Assembly (NCBI RefSeq): GCF_001907695.1
Contig: NZ_KV880637.1
Location: forward strand, 1,302,001-1,366,000
From: Thalassospira sp. TSL5-1
GTDB taxonomy: Bacteria; Pseudomonadota; Alphaproteobacteria; Rhodospirillales; Thalassospiraceae
Reading direction: 5' to 3'
DNA length: 64,000 bases
Shown here piece by piece: positions 34,469 to 43,525 of this stretch. The translations under genes were made by a program, and so were the position numbers. Each line of letters starts with the position of its first letter. The stretch's first letter is position 1. Under the pieces are notes generated by a model. That model was not told where the DNA came from and did not search any database. It saw nothing but the letters and a program-made list of their open reading frames with translations.

Positions 34469-35437
34469 TTATTTATCGACTTTCAGATAAACGGCCCCGT
34501 TTGTTGCCCCAGCCTCAAGGTCGGCATGGGCTTGGGATGCGTTGGCAAAATCATAAATATGTGCCGCCGGAAGGGATCCGTGGCGCAAAATATCAAACCA
34601 TGCTTTTGCCGCATTATGATACCTTGGCATGTCATTGATGAAGGCCAGAACACTGGCGCGAATTAAAAACCGGTTTGCCAGCGTGTTGACATTCAGCAAG
34701 GGTAAATCCCCGCCGACCTGGCCGATATTCGCCGTTGTCCCAAAGGGTTTGGTGGATCGGATGCTCTTGCTCAGGGTTTCGCCGCCAATACCATCAATGG
34801 CATAATCAACGCCCTGACCATCTGTCAGCTCCCTGATGACCGTTTCAAAATCCTGGTCTTTGTAGAATATGGCATGGTCCAGGCCCTGTTTTTGCGCCAG
34901 CCTGGCCTTTTCGGCGGTGCTGACCGTGCCAAAGGTGGTGATGCCCAACTGTTTTGCCCAATGCACCAGTACCTGGCCCAAGCCGCCCGCTGCGGCGTGA
35001 ACCAGCATGCTTTGTCCCGGTTGGACCTTGCATACATGCACCAGCAGAAAATACGCCGTCAAACCGCGCAGCAGCGACCCGGAAATTTGTTCATCGCCAA
35101 GGTCATCGGGCAGCTTTATCAGGCGGTTGGCCGCAACATTGCGCATCGCACAATAACTGCCAACCGGGAACCCGGCATAGCCAACCCGGTCGCCAATTTC
35201 AAAACCCGTAACATTGCTGCCAATGGCACAAACAGTCCCCACAGCCTCCACACCGATGCTGCCCGGAAGGTTCGGCATCGGGTAAAGGCCCTTGCGAAAA
35301 TAAACATCAACGTAATTAACGCCAATCAGGCTTTGTTTGACGCACACTTCATTGGCCTGTGGTGCAGGCAGCTCAATGTCGGTGGCATATAGAACCGATG
35401 CGCCGCCGCTTTGGTCCATGTGAATGATACGGCTCAT
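34469..35437 (-). CDS. NADPH:quinone reductase, zinc-independent MDR type
   Basis: 322 residues. Quinone oxidoreductase features: GVNYVDVYFRKGLYP near residue 42, GVEAVGTV, the coenzyme loop VHAAAGGLGQVLVHWAKQLG near 145, and no zinc cysteines. Reduces quinones with NADPH, cytoplasmic. ATG at 35437 follows GGAG by six bases; the longer frame to 35464 has no such site. Divergent from a LysR gene, which is its likely regulator. Confidence 0.88.
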   Translation of the reverse strand: MSRIIHMDQSGGASVLYATDIELPAPQANEVCVKQSLIGVNYVDVYFRKGLYPMPNLPGSIGVEAVGTVCAIGSNVTGFEIGDRVGYAGFPVGSYCAMRNVAANRLIKLPDDLGDEQISGSLLRGLTAYFLLVHVCKVQPGQSMLVHAAAGGLGQVLVHWAKQLGITTFGTVSTAEKARLAQKQGLDHAIFYKDQDFETVIRELTDGQGVDYAIDGIGGETLSKSIRSTKPFGTTANIGQVGGDLPLLNVNTLANRFLIRASVLAFINDMPRYHNAAKAWFDILRHGSLPAAHIYDFANASQAHADLEAGATNGAVYLKVDK

Positions 35438-35535
35438 GTCTGTCTCCTGAATGTTGTGACACATTCAGGATTACGGTGTATTTGTCATGGGGGAAATTGC
35501 ATATATTTGCATGCTAAATGGGTGATAATGCACAA
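35438..35535. promoter_or_regulatory. Divergent control region between quinone reductase and LysR genes
   Basis: 98 bases containing GCATATATTTGCATGC (35499-35514) and a TGCACAAATG variant nearby: AT-rich, partly symmetric words of the kind bound by LysR proteins. Exact promoters not resolved. Confidence 0.4.
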
Positions 35536-36384
35536 ATGAACTGGGAAGATTTTCGCTATTTTCTAACTCTGGCTGAAACGGGCAGTTTCTCCGGTGCGGC
35601 TCGCAAGCTGGGGGTTGATCACAGCACGGTGGCCCGGCGTGTCGCCGCACTGGAGGTGGATGTTGGCCTGCGTTTGATTGACCGTTTGCCCAAGGCAGTG
35701 ATGTTGACCCAGGAGGGGCAATTGCTGGCGGGGCGCGGGCAGGAAGCACTTGACGCCATGTTTGCCGTGGAACGCGCGGCAGCCGGTTCGATGACGGGTG
35801 TTTCGGTGCCGCTTTGCATCAGCGCGCCGCCATCCCTGGCCCGTCATGTGATTGCGCCAGGCCTGCACGGCTTTCGTCAACAACACCCGACGATCGAAGT
35901 GATTTTGCAGGGGCAAACCCAGTCGGCGGATTTGAACCGCCGTCAGGCTGACATTGCCATTCGTCTGTCCCGACCCCGAAAATCCAGCGTCATTACCCGT
36001 AAATTGGCCGATATGCCGATGGCCTTTTATGGGGCGGCCGATTATCGCAAACCCGAGGTGGATTGGGATCTGATCAGTTGGGATGACAGCAGTGCGGATA
36101 TTCCGCAATATCGCTGGCTTGAAAACCGGCTGGCGGGGCGCTCGGTTGTTTTACGCTCGAACGATATGGATGTTCAGGCTGCGGGCGCGCGCGCCGGGGT
36201 GGGGGTGGCATTGTTGCCCTGTTATTTGGGTGATACGGACCCGCATTTGCGGAAATTTAAGGGGCAAGAGGATTTCCCCACCCGCGAGATATGGATGCTG
36301 GTTCATGCCGATTTGCGCCATGCCCCGCGTGTGCGAAGCGGCATGGATTTTTTGATCAGAACCATCGAAGGTCTTGCCGCATGA
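35536..36384 (+). CDS. LysR-family regulator
   Basis: 282 residues from ATG at 35536 (MNWEDFRYFLTLAETGSFSG). N-terminal winged HTH with AARKLGVDHSTVARRVAALE, then a substrate-binding-like effector domain. The frame is open to ATG 35518; no ribosome site distinguishes them, but MNWEDFRYF is the usual family start. It faces the quinone reductase gene, so quinone or electrophile sensing is plausible (inference). Confidence 0.88.
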   Translation: MNWEDFRYFLTLAETGSFSGAARKLGVDHSTVARRVAALEVDVGLRLIDRLPKAVMLTQEGQLLAGRGQEALDAMFAVERAAAGSMTGVSVPLCISAPPSLARHVIAPGLHGFRQQHPTIEVILQGQTQSADLNRRQADIAIRLSRPRKSSVITRKLADMPMAFYGAADYRKPEVDWDLISWDDSSADIPQYRWLENRLAGRSVVLRSNDMDVQAAGARAGVGVALLPCYLGDTDPHLRKFKGQEDFPTREIWMLVHADLRHAPRVRSGMDFLIRTIEGLAA

Positions 36385-36601
36385 CGGCTATTTAAGGTGT
36401 AGGTGGCGGTTAAACATGTTTCAAATTTTGAAATATTGCAATTGCGAGAATATTTTGGGGTGTTTTACGTAATATCCCTTGAAATTAAGAAGCACTTCTG
36501 CAAACCCTAACACCGGAAGCATTCAGAGGCGGGGCCTTTGGCCCTGTGCTGGTTTTCTGTGCTTTTCCGCCGTTATTCATGCCTTGGTGTTCTGAATTTT
36601 T

Positions 36602-37714
36602 ATGCTGCATGCGCCGCGTATGATTGCCGCCGAAATTTATCGCGGTTCATCTTATGGCCCCAATCATCCCTTGGGTATTCCCCGGGTATCTCTGGTTGTG
36701 GATATGGTTCATGCCCTGGGCTGGGTAGATGCGGAGAATTACAGTGTTGGGCCGCTTGCAACACCGGCGCAATTGGCGCGTTTTCATACGCCCGATTACA
36801 TTGCCGCTGTGATGCAGGCTGAACGAGACCAGTTTCTGCCCGAAGAGATGATGCAGCGTTACAAGCTGGGCAAAAACGGAAATCCGATTTATCCGGAAAT
36901 TTTCCGCCGTCCGGCAACTGCCGCAGGATCATCGATTTTGGCAGCGTCGCTTTTGCAGGATGGCGGCATTATCCATCATCCGGCAGGGGGTACGCATCAT
37001 GGGCGTGCTGCCGAGGCATCGGGGTTTTGTTATTTCAACGATCCGGTGTTGGGCATTTTAACCCTGCTTGATGGTGGACTGGACCGCATTTTGTATGTGG
37101 ACATTGATGCGCATCATGGCGACGGGGTGCAACTTGCCTTTACAGATGATGATCGGGTTTTAACGGTTTCCGTTCATCAGGCTGATTTGTGGCCGCGAAC
37201 CGGCGACATTACGGATATTGCAGGCGGTATGGCGCGTAATTTGCCGGTGCCAGCCGGTATGAATGATGATGAAATGCGCTTTGTGCTGTTTGAATATCTT
37301 TTGCCCCTGGCAGCGGATTTCAAACCGCAGGCAGTGGTCATGCAATGTGGCTGCGACACCCTGGCAGAAGACCCCCAGTCGCGGCAAATGCTGGGGAATG
37401 GGTCGGTCTGGGAGGTGGTAAAAGAATTTGTCGGAATAGCCCCGCGCCTGCTGGTTTTGGGTGGCGGTGGTTATAACCCCTATGGGGTGGCCCGATGCTG
37501 GGCCGGGATATGGGCAATGCTGAATAAAAATGAAATTCCGGAAAAATTACCGGAATCAGCAGAAGAGATACTGCGTGACATAAAATGGTCGCATCGTCTT
37601 GGCAGACAGCCGGCGGCCAGCTTGTTAACAACCCTTGCCGATGACTGGCGGGGTGGGGAAATCCGGGCGGAAGTCCGGGGTCATGTGCAGTTTCTAAAAG
37701 GGTATGGGGTATGA
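36602..37714 (+). CDS. Histone-deacetylase-family amidohydrolase
   Basis: 370 residues of the arginase/HDAC fold. Zinc and catalytic motifs: HHPAGGTHHGRAAEASGFCYFND (two His plus capping segment), YVDIDAHHGDGVQ (metal Asp and His), MQCGCDTLAEDP and the glycine-rich LLVLGGGGYNPYG with its catalytic tyrosine. Bacterial members deacetylate acetylpolyamines, acetoin-pathway proteins or lysines; substrate unknown. A plain T-rich stretch rather than a ribosome site precedes the ATG. The stop overlaps the next start (ATGA), so the two genes are coupled. Confidence 0.88.
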   Translation: MLHAPRMIAAEIYRGSSYGPNHPLGIPRVSLVVDMVHALGWVDAENYSVGPLATPAQLARFHTPDYIAAVMQAERDQFLPEEMMQRYKLGKNGNPIYPEIFRRPATAAGSSILAASLLQDGGIIHHPAGGTHHGRAAEASGFCYFNDPVLGILTLLDGGLDRILYVDIDAHHGDGVQLAFTDDDRVLTVSVHQADLWPRTGDITDIAGGMARNLPVPAGMNDDEMRFVLFEYLLPLAADFKPQAVVMQCGCDTLAEDPQSRQMLGNGSVWEVVKEFVGIAPRLLVLGGGGYNPYGVARCWAGIWAMLNKNEIPEKLPESAEEILRDIKWSHRLGRQPAASLLTTLADDWRGGEIRAEVRGHVQFLKGYGV

Positions 37715-38157
37715 AGTCTTTCGTTCAAATGGTGTTTGTTTTTTTCTGTGTCAGTGCGGCGGTTATGGCTGGCCTGAATGCAAAAGCCACGGGTTTTGAG
37801 CGATCGCGTCTTTTGGTGGATGGACAGGTTTTTAACGTCGAACTGGCGCTGAGCCCCGAGGAACGGGCACAGGGCTTGATGTTTCGCACCCAGATGGCCG
37901 ATGAAAACGGGATGCTGTTTGATTTTGGTCAGCCACGGGACGTGTCGATGTGGATGAAGAACACCTTCATTTCGCTTGATATGCTGTTTATCGATCAGAA
38001 TGGCAAAATCGTCGGTATCGCACCGCGCACGGTGCCAAAATCCGAAGCCATTATTTCCTCGCCGCGCCCGGTGCGCTTTGTGCTGGAACTTAATGGTGGG
38101 TTGGCCGAAAAGTTTGATTTCAAAGTTGGTGATATGGTCGATGGCCTGCCGCGTTAA
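37711..38157 (+). CDS. DUF192 family exported protein
   Basis: 148 residues. Signal peptide 1-29 (FVQMVFVFFCVSAAVMAGLNAKA). The mature part is a whole DUF192 domain: FNVELALSPEERAQGLMFRTQM, GMLFDFGQPRDVSMWMKNT, SLDMLFIDQNGKI, ending LNGGLAEKFDFKVGDMV. Function of the family is unknown. Translationally coupled to the HDAC-family gene by a four-base overlap. Confidence 0.88.
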   Translation: MKSFVQMVFVFFCVSAAVMAGLNAKATGFERSRLLVDGQVFNVELALSPEERAQGLMFRTQMADENGMLFDFGQPRDVSMWMKNTFISLDMLFIDQNGKIVGIAPRTVPKSEAIISSPRPVRFVLELNGGLAEKFDFKVGDMVDGLPR

Positions 38158-38286
38158 GAGGGCAGGCAGGCTGGCGAACAGTTCGTAAGGGGCATGGGGC
38201 GCCCCTGGTTTGCCAGCCCGGATTGGCTGAAACCGGCAAAACGGCATGTTATTGTAAAAAAGGTGATAAAAAGCATCAAAGCGGTC

Positions 38287-38315
38287 TTGCCGCGAACAGA
38301 TTAAGGTGCTAAATC
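38287..38315 (+). promoter_or_regulatory. Probable promoter of tRNA-Pro
   Basis: TTGCCG (38287-38292), 17-base spacer, TAAATC (38310-38315); tRNA starts 12 bases later. Confidence 0.5.
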
Positions 38316-38326
38316 CCTCCCCGTGT

Positions 38327-38403
38327 CGGGAAGTGGCGCAGTCTGGTAGCGTACCTGCTTTGGGAGCAGGGGGCCGTGGGTTCGAATCCCGCCTTCCCGA
38401 CCA
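38327..38403 (+). tRNA. tRNA-Pro (anticodon TGG)
   Basis: Acceptor CGGGAAG / CTTCCCG, anticodon arm CCTGC-TTTGGGA-GCAGG giving TGG, T-arm GTGGGTTCGAATCCCGC, discriminator A, encoded CCA at 38401-38403. Confidence 0.97.
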
Positions 38404-38510
38404 TTTTCATCCCTAAACGGGTGTTTGCATTTTCAAGTCGCCCATAGGGGTGTAAACTGGACTATGTAACGTCGTTATTCAGCCGGTTGATCAATCTAAC
38501 GAGGGTGCCG

Positions 38511-38804
38511 ATGAAGGTTCGTGTTTTCAAACCCGCGAAAAATGCCATGCAGTCCGGCCGCGCCGGGACCAAGCATTGGGTCATGGAATTTGAACCACAA
38601 GATCGGAAAAAAGCGGATCAGCTGATGGGCTGGATCGGGTCGACAGATACCCGTGGTCAGGTTCGGATGGAATTTGAAACCCTGGAAGAAGCGCAGGCTT
38701 TTGCGGCAAAGCATAATCTGATTGCCGAAATCGAACAGCCCAAATCCCGCAAAATCCAGATCAAATCCTACGCTGACAATTTTGCTTTCAAACGCGTTGT
38801 CTGA
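38511..38804 (+). CDS. NADH dehydrogenase accessory subunit, NDUFS4/ETC complex I type
   Basis: 97 residues. The sequence KHWVMEFEP, LMGWIGSTDTRGQVRMEFET and EEAQAFAAKHN is the NDUFS4-like (18 kDa) domain found in alphaproteobacterial and mitochondrial complex I, where it sits on the peripheral arm. As usual in alphaproteobacteria it lies away from the nuo operon. ATG at 38511 has GAGGG six bases upstream. It lies between two tRNA genes. Confidence 0.92.
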   Translation: MKVRVFKPAKNAMQSGRAGTKHWVMEFEPQDRKKADQLMGWIGSTDTRGQVRMEFETLEEAQAFAAKHNLIAEIEQPKSRKIQIKSYADNFAFKRVV

Positions 38805-38837
38805 TTGTGTTTTCTGGTTTGCGCGTCAAACCAGTTC

Positions 38838-38860
38838 CGGGGCGGGTAACGCCCCGTTTT
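38838..38860 (+). terminator. Terminator after the complex I subunit gene
   Basis: CGGGGCG, loop GGTAA, CGCCCCG (38850-38856), then TTTT. A second perfect hairpin CTGGTTT/AAACCAG sits just before it (38814-38834). Confidence 0.75.
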
Positions 38861-38933
38861 GCTGTAAAGCCCGTATGGGATGCTGTCATTAAGTCTGGAT
38901 ACAGCACCTTCAAAAGGCCCTTTCGGCCTCTGC

Positions 38934-39010
38934 GGTCCCTTAGCTCAACTGGATAGAGCAACAGACTTCTAATCTGTAGGTTGCTGGTTCGAGTCCAGCA
39001 GGGATCGCCA
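38934..39010 (+). tRNA. tRNA-Arg (anticodon TCT)
   Basis: Acceptor GGTCCCT / AGGGATC (one G-T pair), anticodon arm CAGA-CTTCTAA-TCTG giving TCT, T-arm TGCTGGTTCGAGTCCAGCA, encoded CCA at 39008-39010. Confidence 0.96.
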
Positions 39011-39391
39011 TTTTTCATCTGAAATTAAGTTGTTAGACGGAATTTCACGCATCATTCAGCATTTTGATGCGTGATTTGCATATCGTGCTCTAAAATTTTT
39101 GCGCGCGTCATTTTGTGGGCACATTCTTTGTTCTTCCACATTTTTCAGCGTTTTGGCGCGTAATATAACAGTGTATGAAGAGCTTTAATAAGCTGATTTT
39201 TATCATCACATATCCCTTATAAATTGATTAAATAGCGCCAATATATCCTAATATTAGTGATGTTTGCGAATATGCACGCTGATATCGTTGCTGTCAGGCG
39301 CGATGCAGCGTGTGCATGTGCATGTTTGGCTGGGATAGCAACGCATGCTTTGGTGCAAAGCAAGAGCATCATCGTCTTAGGGAGGGTGTAA
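39011..39391. other. Intergenic region with a hairpin and a 21-base near-repeat
   Basis: About 380 AT-rich bases before the PAS chemoreceptor gene. CACGCATCA (39046-39054) pairs with TGATGCGTG (39065-39073) and may terminate tRNA-Arg, although the T-run is poor. The 21 bases at 39055-39075 recur at 39144-39164 with four changes. No gene seen. Confidence 0.5.
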
Positions 39392-41089
39392 ATGTTCGGT
39401 ATTCAGTCTGATGCGACAAGTATTCTTGAGGCGATCAAAAGGTCCCAGGGCACCATCGAATTTACCCTTGATGGGACGATTACGGATGCCAATGAAAAGT
39501 TTCTGTCGTTAATGGGATACGGGCTTGGCGAGGTGGTGGGGCAGAAACACAGTATTTTTGTTCATCCTGATGATGCAAAATCGGCCGACTATCAGGATTT
39601 CTGGCGCCGCCTACGGGGTGGGGAATCGTTTAGTGCCGTGTTTCGCCGGATTGCCAAAGGTGGCCGTGAAGTCTGGATACAGGCGACTTATAATGCGGTT
39701 CTTGATCGTAAGGGAAACCCTTACAAGGTTTTTAAGGTCGCGACCGATGTGACCGAAAGCCGTTTGCAGGCGGCGGACCATGCCGGGCAGGTTGATGCCA
39801 TCCGTAGATCCCAGGCGGTGATTGAATTCGATCTTCAAGGAAATGTGCTTTATGCCAATGCGCATTTTCTGTCGGCAATGGGCTACCGGATTGATGAAAT
39901 CAAAGGTCGGCATCATCGTATGTTTGTTGACGAGGGGTATGTGCAAAGCCCGGAATATACCGATTTCTGGCGTCGGCTGGCTGCCGGGGAATATTTGAGT
40001 GGTGAATATCAGCGGTATGGCAAAAACGGACGCGAAGTCTGGATTCAGGCAACCTATACCCCGATTGTTGATATGGCGGGTCGCCCTTTCAAAGTGGTGA
40101 AATACGCATTGGACGTAACAGATGCCAAGAAAACAGCCATTGACCATGCGGCCCAGATCGAGGCCGTGCATAAGGTCGAGGCCGCGATTTCATTTGATAT
40201 GAATGGCAAAATTCTGGATGCGAACAAGCTGTTTCTTGATCTGATGGGCTATCGCCTCGACGAGATCAAAGGCAAGCATCATCAGATGTTTGTCAGCAAG
40301 GAAATGGCACAAAGTTCTGAATACAAGACATTCTGGGATACGCTAAAGGGCGGACAATATCTGGTGTCCGATTTCAAACGCATTGCAAAAGGCGGCAAGG
40401 AAGTCTGGATTCATGGCAGTTATAATCCGGTTTTTGATTTGAATGGCAAGCCGTTCAAGGTGGTCAAGTTTGCGTCTGACATCACCGCGAATATCCGTGC
40501 GCGTAACGTGTTGCAGGAACTGGCAGAGGGATCGTCAGAAAGTGCCGAACTGATTGCCAGTGCATCAGAAGAAATGCTGGCATCGATCCGCGAGATCAGC
40601 AGCAATATGTTTAAAACCAAGGCCATCGCCGACGAAATTGTGTCCAAAAGTGATGCGGCGGAAAATGTCCGGCTAGATCTGGAACGGACATCCGAGGCGA
40701 TGGAAGGCGTTGTTGATATTATCCGAACACTGGCCGAGCAGGTAAACCTGCTGGCTTTGAATGCCACCATTGAAGCGGCGCGTGCCGGTGATGCCGGAAA
40801 GGGATTTGCCGTCGTTGCAGGCGAGGTTAAAAGCCTTGCGACCCAAACAGCGAAGGCAACAGACGAAATTGCCGCCCAGATCGAGGCCATGCAAAAGATT
40901 ACCAGCCGTGTGACCCGTTCGACACAGGATATTTCAGGATCGGCCAGTTCCGTAGCCGATTATGTAAATGCAGTCGCCTCGGCAATCGAGGAGCAAACGG
41001 CCGTAACTCATGATATTTCCCGCAATATCGAGGTTGTTTTCCGGGGTATTGTTGAGCTGACTGAATGTGTGCGGGGGGTTGCAAAATAG
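39392..41089 (+). CDS. Soluble chemoreceptor with three tandem PAS domains
   Basis: 565 residues and no membrane segment. Three PAS domains repeat about every 122 residues (about 15-125, 137-247, 259-369); each ends with a GG/NG-[RK]EVWI-x-x-[ST]Y strand and a V-[FK]-K-[VFY]-A-[TLS]-D-[VI]-T exit, the layout of BdlA- and Aer2-like cytoplasmic receptors. Residues 370-565 are the signalling coiled coil with tip [28 protein letters not shown] precedes the ATG. Such proteins sense oxygen, redox state or ligands through heme or FAD; a cofactor cannot be assigned here. No chemotaxis kinase is adjacent. Confidence 0.9.
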   Translation: MFGIQSDATSILEAIKRSQGTIEFTLDGTITDANEKFLSLMGYGLGEVVGQKHSIFVHPDDAKSADYQDFWRRLRGGESFSAVFRRIAKGGREVWIQATYNAVLDRKGNPYKVFKVATDVTESRLQAADHAGQVDAIRRSQAVIEFDLQGNVLYANAHFLSAMGYRIDEIKGRHHRMFVDEGYVQSPEYTDFWRRLAAGEYLSGEYQRYGKNGREVWIQATYTPIVDMAGRPFKVVKYALDVTDAKKTAIDHAAQIEAVHKVEAAISFDMNGKILDANKLFLDLMGYRLDEIKGKHHQMFVSKEMAQSSEYKTFWDTLKGGQYLVSDFKRIAKGGKEVWIHGSYNPVFDLNGKPFKVVKFASDITANIRARNVLQELAEGSSESAELIASASEEMLASIREISSNMFKTKAIADEIVSKSDAAENVRLDLERTSEAMEGVVDIIRTLAEQVNLLALNATIEAARAGDAGKGFAVVAGEVKSLATQTAKATDEIAAQIEAMQKITSRVTRSTQDISGSASSVADYVNAVASAIEEQTAVTHDISRNIEVVFRGIVELTECVRGVAK

Positions 41090-41178
41090 GGGATTTGAGC
41101 GGCCTGCGGGTTGCCGTTATCCGGACATGATCTGTGTGCAGACTACCCGTCTTTGCAGCAGCAGGGATGGGTGGTCAC

Positions 41179-42000
41179 ATGGCTGGAAAACAGGGTTTAT
41201 GGATTGTTGCGGCATTATGTGTGCTGGCGGGCGCGATGGGTGCGAAGGCTGGGGATATGGTGCCGCAAACGCAGCAACCGGCCTCTCCTGATGCCGTTTC
41301 GCGAGGCAATTTTGGCCCGTTCGTCCGTTCCCTGAATGATCGTGCCTATGGCTATCAGCTTGTGCCGGACCCGGCCGTGGCCGCTGACAGGGCAGGGTCC
41401 GGTCAACCCGCCCGGATCGTTGAAAAATTCGAGGTTCACCCCGGTGATTGCGGCGGCGATAATGCGATTGATTGCGGCCGGGACCGTGAACGTTCCGAGC
41501 TGAGCGAACGGGGCGCACGTAACCCGGCGGGCAGCACATACTGGTATCGCTGGTCGCTTTATATCCCCACGGATTTTGTTGATGTCAGCCCCACCAAGGT
41601 TGCTTTGGGGCAATTCCATCAGGAAGATAGCCATCCGGCCTGGATGTTCGAGGTGGACGGGTCAGGTTACCATCTTGATGATCATGTGACGGGGAAGAAA
41701 CCGCGTTATCATACCCTGATCAAGGCAGGAGACTTACGCGGGCGCTGGCATGATATCGTTGTTTTTGCCCATTGGTCGAAGGATGACAGCGGTATTTTGC
41801 GGGTGTGGGCCGATAACGATTTGAAATTCGATTATCAGGGGCCGACCATGACCGCCGAAAAAATCTATTTTAAATATGGGCTCTATCGGTCCTTTGTTTC
41901 ACGTTATCAAAATGCCAATGAAACTGATAAGGTCCCGGCACAAACCGTATATTTCACCAATGTCCGGCGGGCGGACAGACGGGAAGGTTTAGGGTCTTAA
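41179..42000 (+). CDS. Secreted polysaccharide-lyase-like protein
   Basis: 273 residues from ATG at 41179 (GGTGG five bases upstream; ATG 41167 possible). Signal peptide 1-23 (GLWIVAALCVLAGAMGAKAG). The body resembles the heparin-lyase I/PL-type beta-jelly-roll (polysaccharide lyase, PF14099-like): RERSELSERG, YWYRWSLYIPTDF, GQFHQEDSHPAW, GRWHDIVVFAHWS, YFKYGLYRSF. Probably depolymerises an acidic polysaccharide in the periplasm or outside. No sugar-uptake genes are beside it, so it may act on self-made exopolysaccharide (inference). Confidence 0.72.
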   Translation: MAGKQGLWIVAALCVLAGAMGAKAGDMVPQTQQPASPDAVSRGNFGPFVRSLNDRAYGYQLVPDPAVAADRAGSGQPARIVEKFEVHPGDCGGDNAIDCGRDRERSELSERGARNPAGSTYWYRWSLYIPTDFVDVSPTKVALGQFHQEDSHPAWMFEVDGSGYHLDDHVTGKKPRYHTLIKAGDLRGRWHDIVVFAHWSKDDSGILRVWADNDLKFDYQGPTMTAEKIYFKYGLYRSFVSRYQNANETDKVPAQTVYFTNVRRADRREGLGS

Positions 42001-42104
42001 GGTACCTTATTCTTTTAGAGGGTGGAGCTTGACCATTTGCGACTATTCCCAATAACTCAATAACTTGGCATGTTTTGCCGGTTTTGATATTTGGGGGAAG
42101 TTTT

Positions 42105-42590
42105 ATGAAAGCACGTATTTTGGCCTTTATGGCCTGCCTGGTTCTTGGGGCCTGTTCAACGGCAATTGAAACGCGCACGGCCATGCCGCAAAATATTCAG
42201 CATGATTTGGTTGTGGATGATGTTGTGGTTTCGGCAGAAAAATCGGTCATGATAGAAAAATCTGCACTGGATCGTTTGAAAACGGCTGTCGAAAATGGTT
42301 TTGCCGCCCAAACCAAAGGAACCCAACCTGTTCACGTTTCGCTGAACGTGAAGGATTTTAAAATCCAGAGCGAAGCCGGGCGCCTGTTTTTGGGGGCCTT
42401 TATGGGAGCAAATTACATGGATGTTGGCGTTGTCGTTACCAGTGACGCCGGCATCACCCTTGCAGAATTTGATGTGCGACGCGAAAGCAACCCGGGCGGA
42501 TATGGCGCGTTTTATAGCCAGACCGATGCCACTGTCGATGAAACGGCGGAGGGGATTGTCAATGCTGTGATGGGTAAGACAAGCGACTGA
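42105..42590 (+). CDS. Lipoprotein, DUF4410-like
   Basis: 161 residues; lipobox LVLGAC gives a lipid-anchored Cys at about 16. The mature domain alternates strands and helices (SALDRLKTAVENGFAAQTKG, PVHVSLNVKDFKI) and includes a hydrophobic turn FLGAFMGANYMDVGVVV, as in DUF4410/YajG-like lipoproteins. Role unknown. GGGGGAAG precedes ATG 42105 by six bases. Confidence 0.7.
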   Translation: MKARILAFMACLVLGACSTAIETRTAMPQNIQHDLVVDDVVVSAEKSVMIEKSALDRLKTAVENGFAAQTKGTQPVHVSLNVKDFKIQSEAGRLFLGAFMGANYMDVGVVVTSDAGITLAEFDVRRESNPGGYGAFYSQTDATVDETAEGIVNAVMGKTSD

Positions 42591-42600
42591 TGATCTGAAG

Positions 42601-42637
42601 GCGGTATCCCGGCAACGGAATACCGCGTTTTTTATTT
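42601..42637 (+). terminator. Terminator after the lipoprotein gene
   Basis: GCGGTAT (42601-42607) with ATACCGC (42620-42626), then GTTTTTTATTTT. Confidence 0.85.
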
Positions 42638-42651
42638 TGGTGCGCGTTGGT

Positions 42652-43356
42652 TTACCGTGCTGTAAAATAACGTCCTGGCCGGTGGTTGAGCGCGATGATC
42701 ATATTTAGAACCGCAGCCCCGGCCAATGACAGTAAAACCTTGTCAAACGGCAGGATAAACAGCGCGCAGACCATAATGGTGGTATCGACGCCAAGCTGAA
42801 AATAACCCGCGCGAATGCCGTGATGTTCCTGCAAATAAAGGGCTAGAATATTGATGCCGCCCAACCCGGCACGGTGGCGAAACAGCATTAACAAGCCAAC
42901 CCCCATCAGGCCGCCGCCAATGAGTGCGGCATACAGCGGATGCAAACTTTCAATGTCGATCCATAGCGGGGTTAACCGTGAGAAGGCCGAAACCAGGCCC
43001 ACGGCAACAAAAGTTTTAAGGGTAAATTCCCATCCCATGCGTTTGAAGGACAGCCAGTAAAACGGCAGGTTCAAGGCAAAGAAAACAATACCAAAGCCAA
43101 GGCCGCTGGCGTGATGGATCAGAAGTGCCGCGCCTGCCGTGCTGCCGGTAATCAGAATGGCCTGCGAATACAGGGTTACACCCAGCGAAACAATCATGGT
43201 GCCAAGAACAAGGGCGAGTGCATCCTCATATTTGCGATGCGCGATGGTTTGGTCGGGTGTCTTGGTCTCTGTTTTGGCTTTTGCCGGTTTCATGTCCGCC
43301 GGGTCAATCGCGGGGGCAGCCTGTTTCTGATGTGTATCGCCCATTGCCATCATCAA
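42652..43356 (-). CDS. YitT-family membrane protein
   Basis: 234 residues. A polar N-terminal 40 residues rich in Lys/Ala/Thr precede five or six membrane helices (ALALVLGTMIVSLGVTLYSQ first). The glycine-rich GLGGINILALYLQEH and the DUF161-like pattern mark the YitT/YqfU family, function unknown. Several ATG codons cluster at the start (43356-43344) and no ribosome site separates them. Confidence 0.78.
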   Translation of the reverse strand: MMMAMGDTHQKQAAPAIDPADMKPAKAKTETKTPDQTIAHRKYEDALALVLGTMIVSLGVTLYSQAILITGSTAGAALLIHHASGLGFGIVFFALNLPFYWLSFKRMGWEFTLKTFVAVGLVSAFSRLTPLWIDIESLHPLYAALIGGGLMGVGLLMLFRHRAGLGGINILALYLQEHHGIRAGYFQLGVDTTIMVCALFILPFDKVLLSLAGAAVLNMIIALNHRPGRYFTAR

Positions 43357-43464
43357 TCATAAATTACGTGATGATTGATGTTACGCATTTCGCATGTGCG
43401 AAACAAGGGGCCGGCTTCCTACAGGCAATATTCGCCGGTTTATGTCCTAAATTGTTGTTCAAAC

Positions 43465-43493
43465 GCAAAAGACCGGCCGTCGAATGGCCGGTC
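43465..43493 (-). terminator. Terminator of the aldo/keto reductase gene
   Basis: Minus strand GACCGGCC, seven-base loop, GGCCGGTC, TTTTG. Confidence 0.85.
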
Positions 43494-43525
43494 CGGGGTG
43501 TTTTGTGCCGCAATATGAGGCTTGG

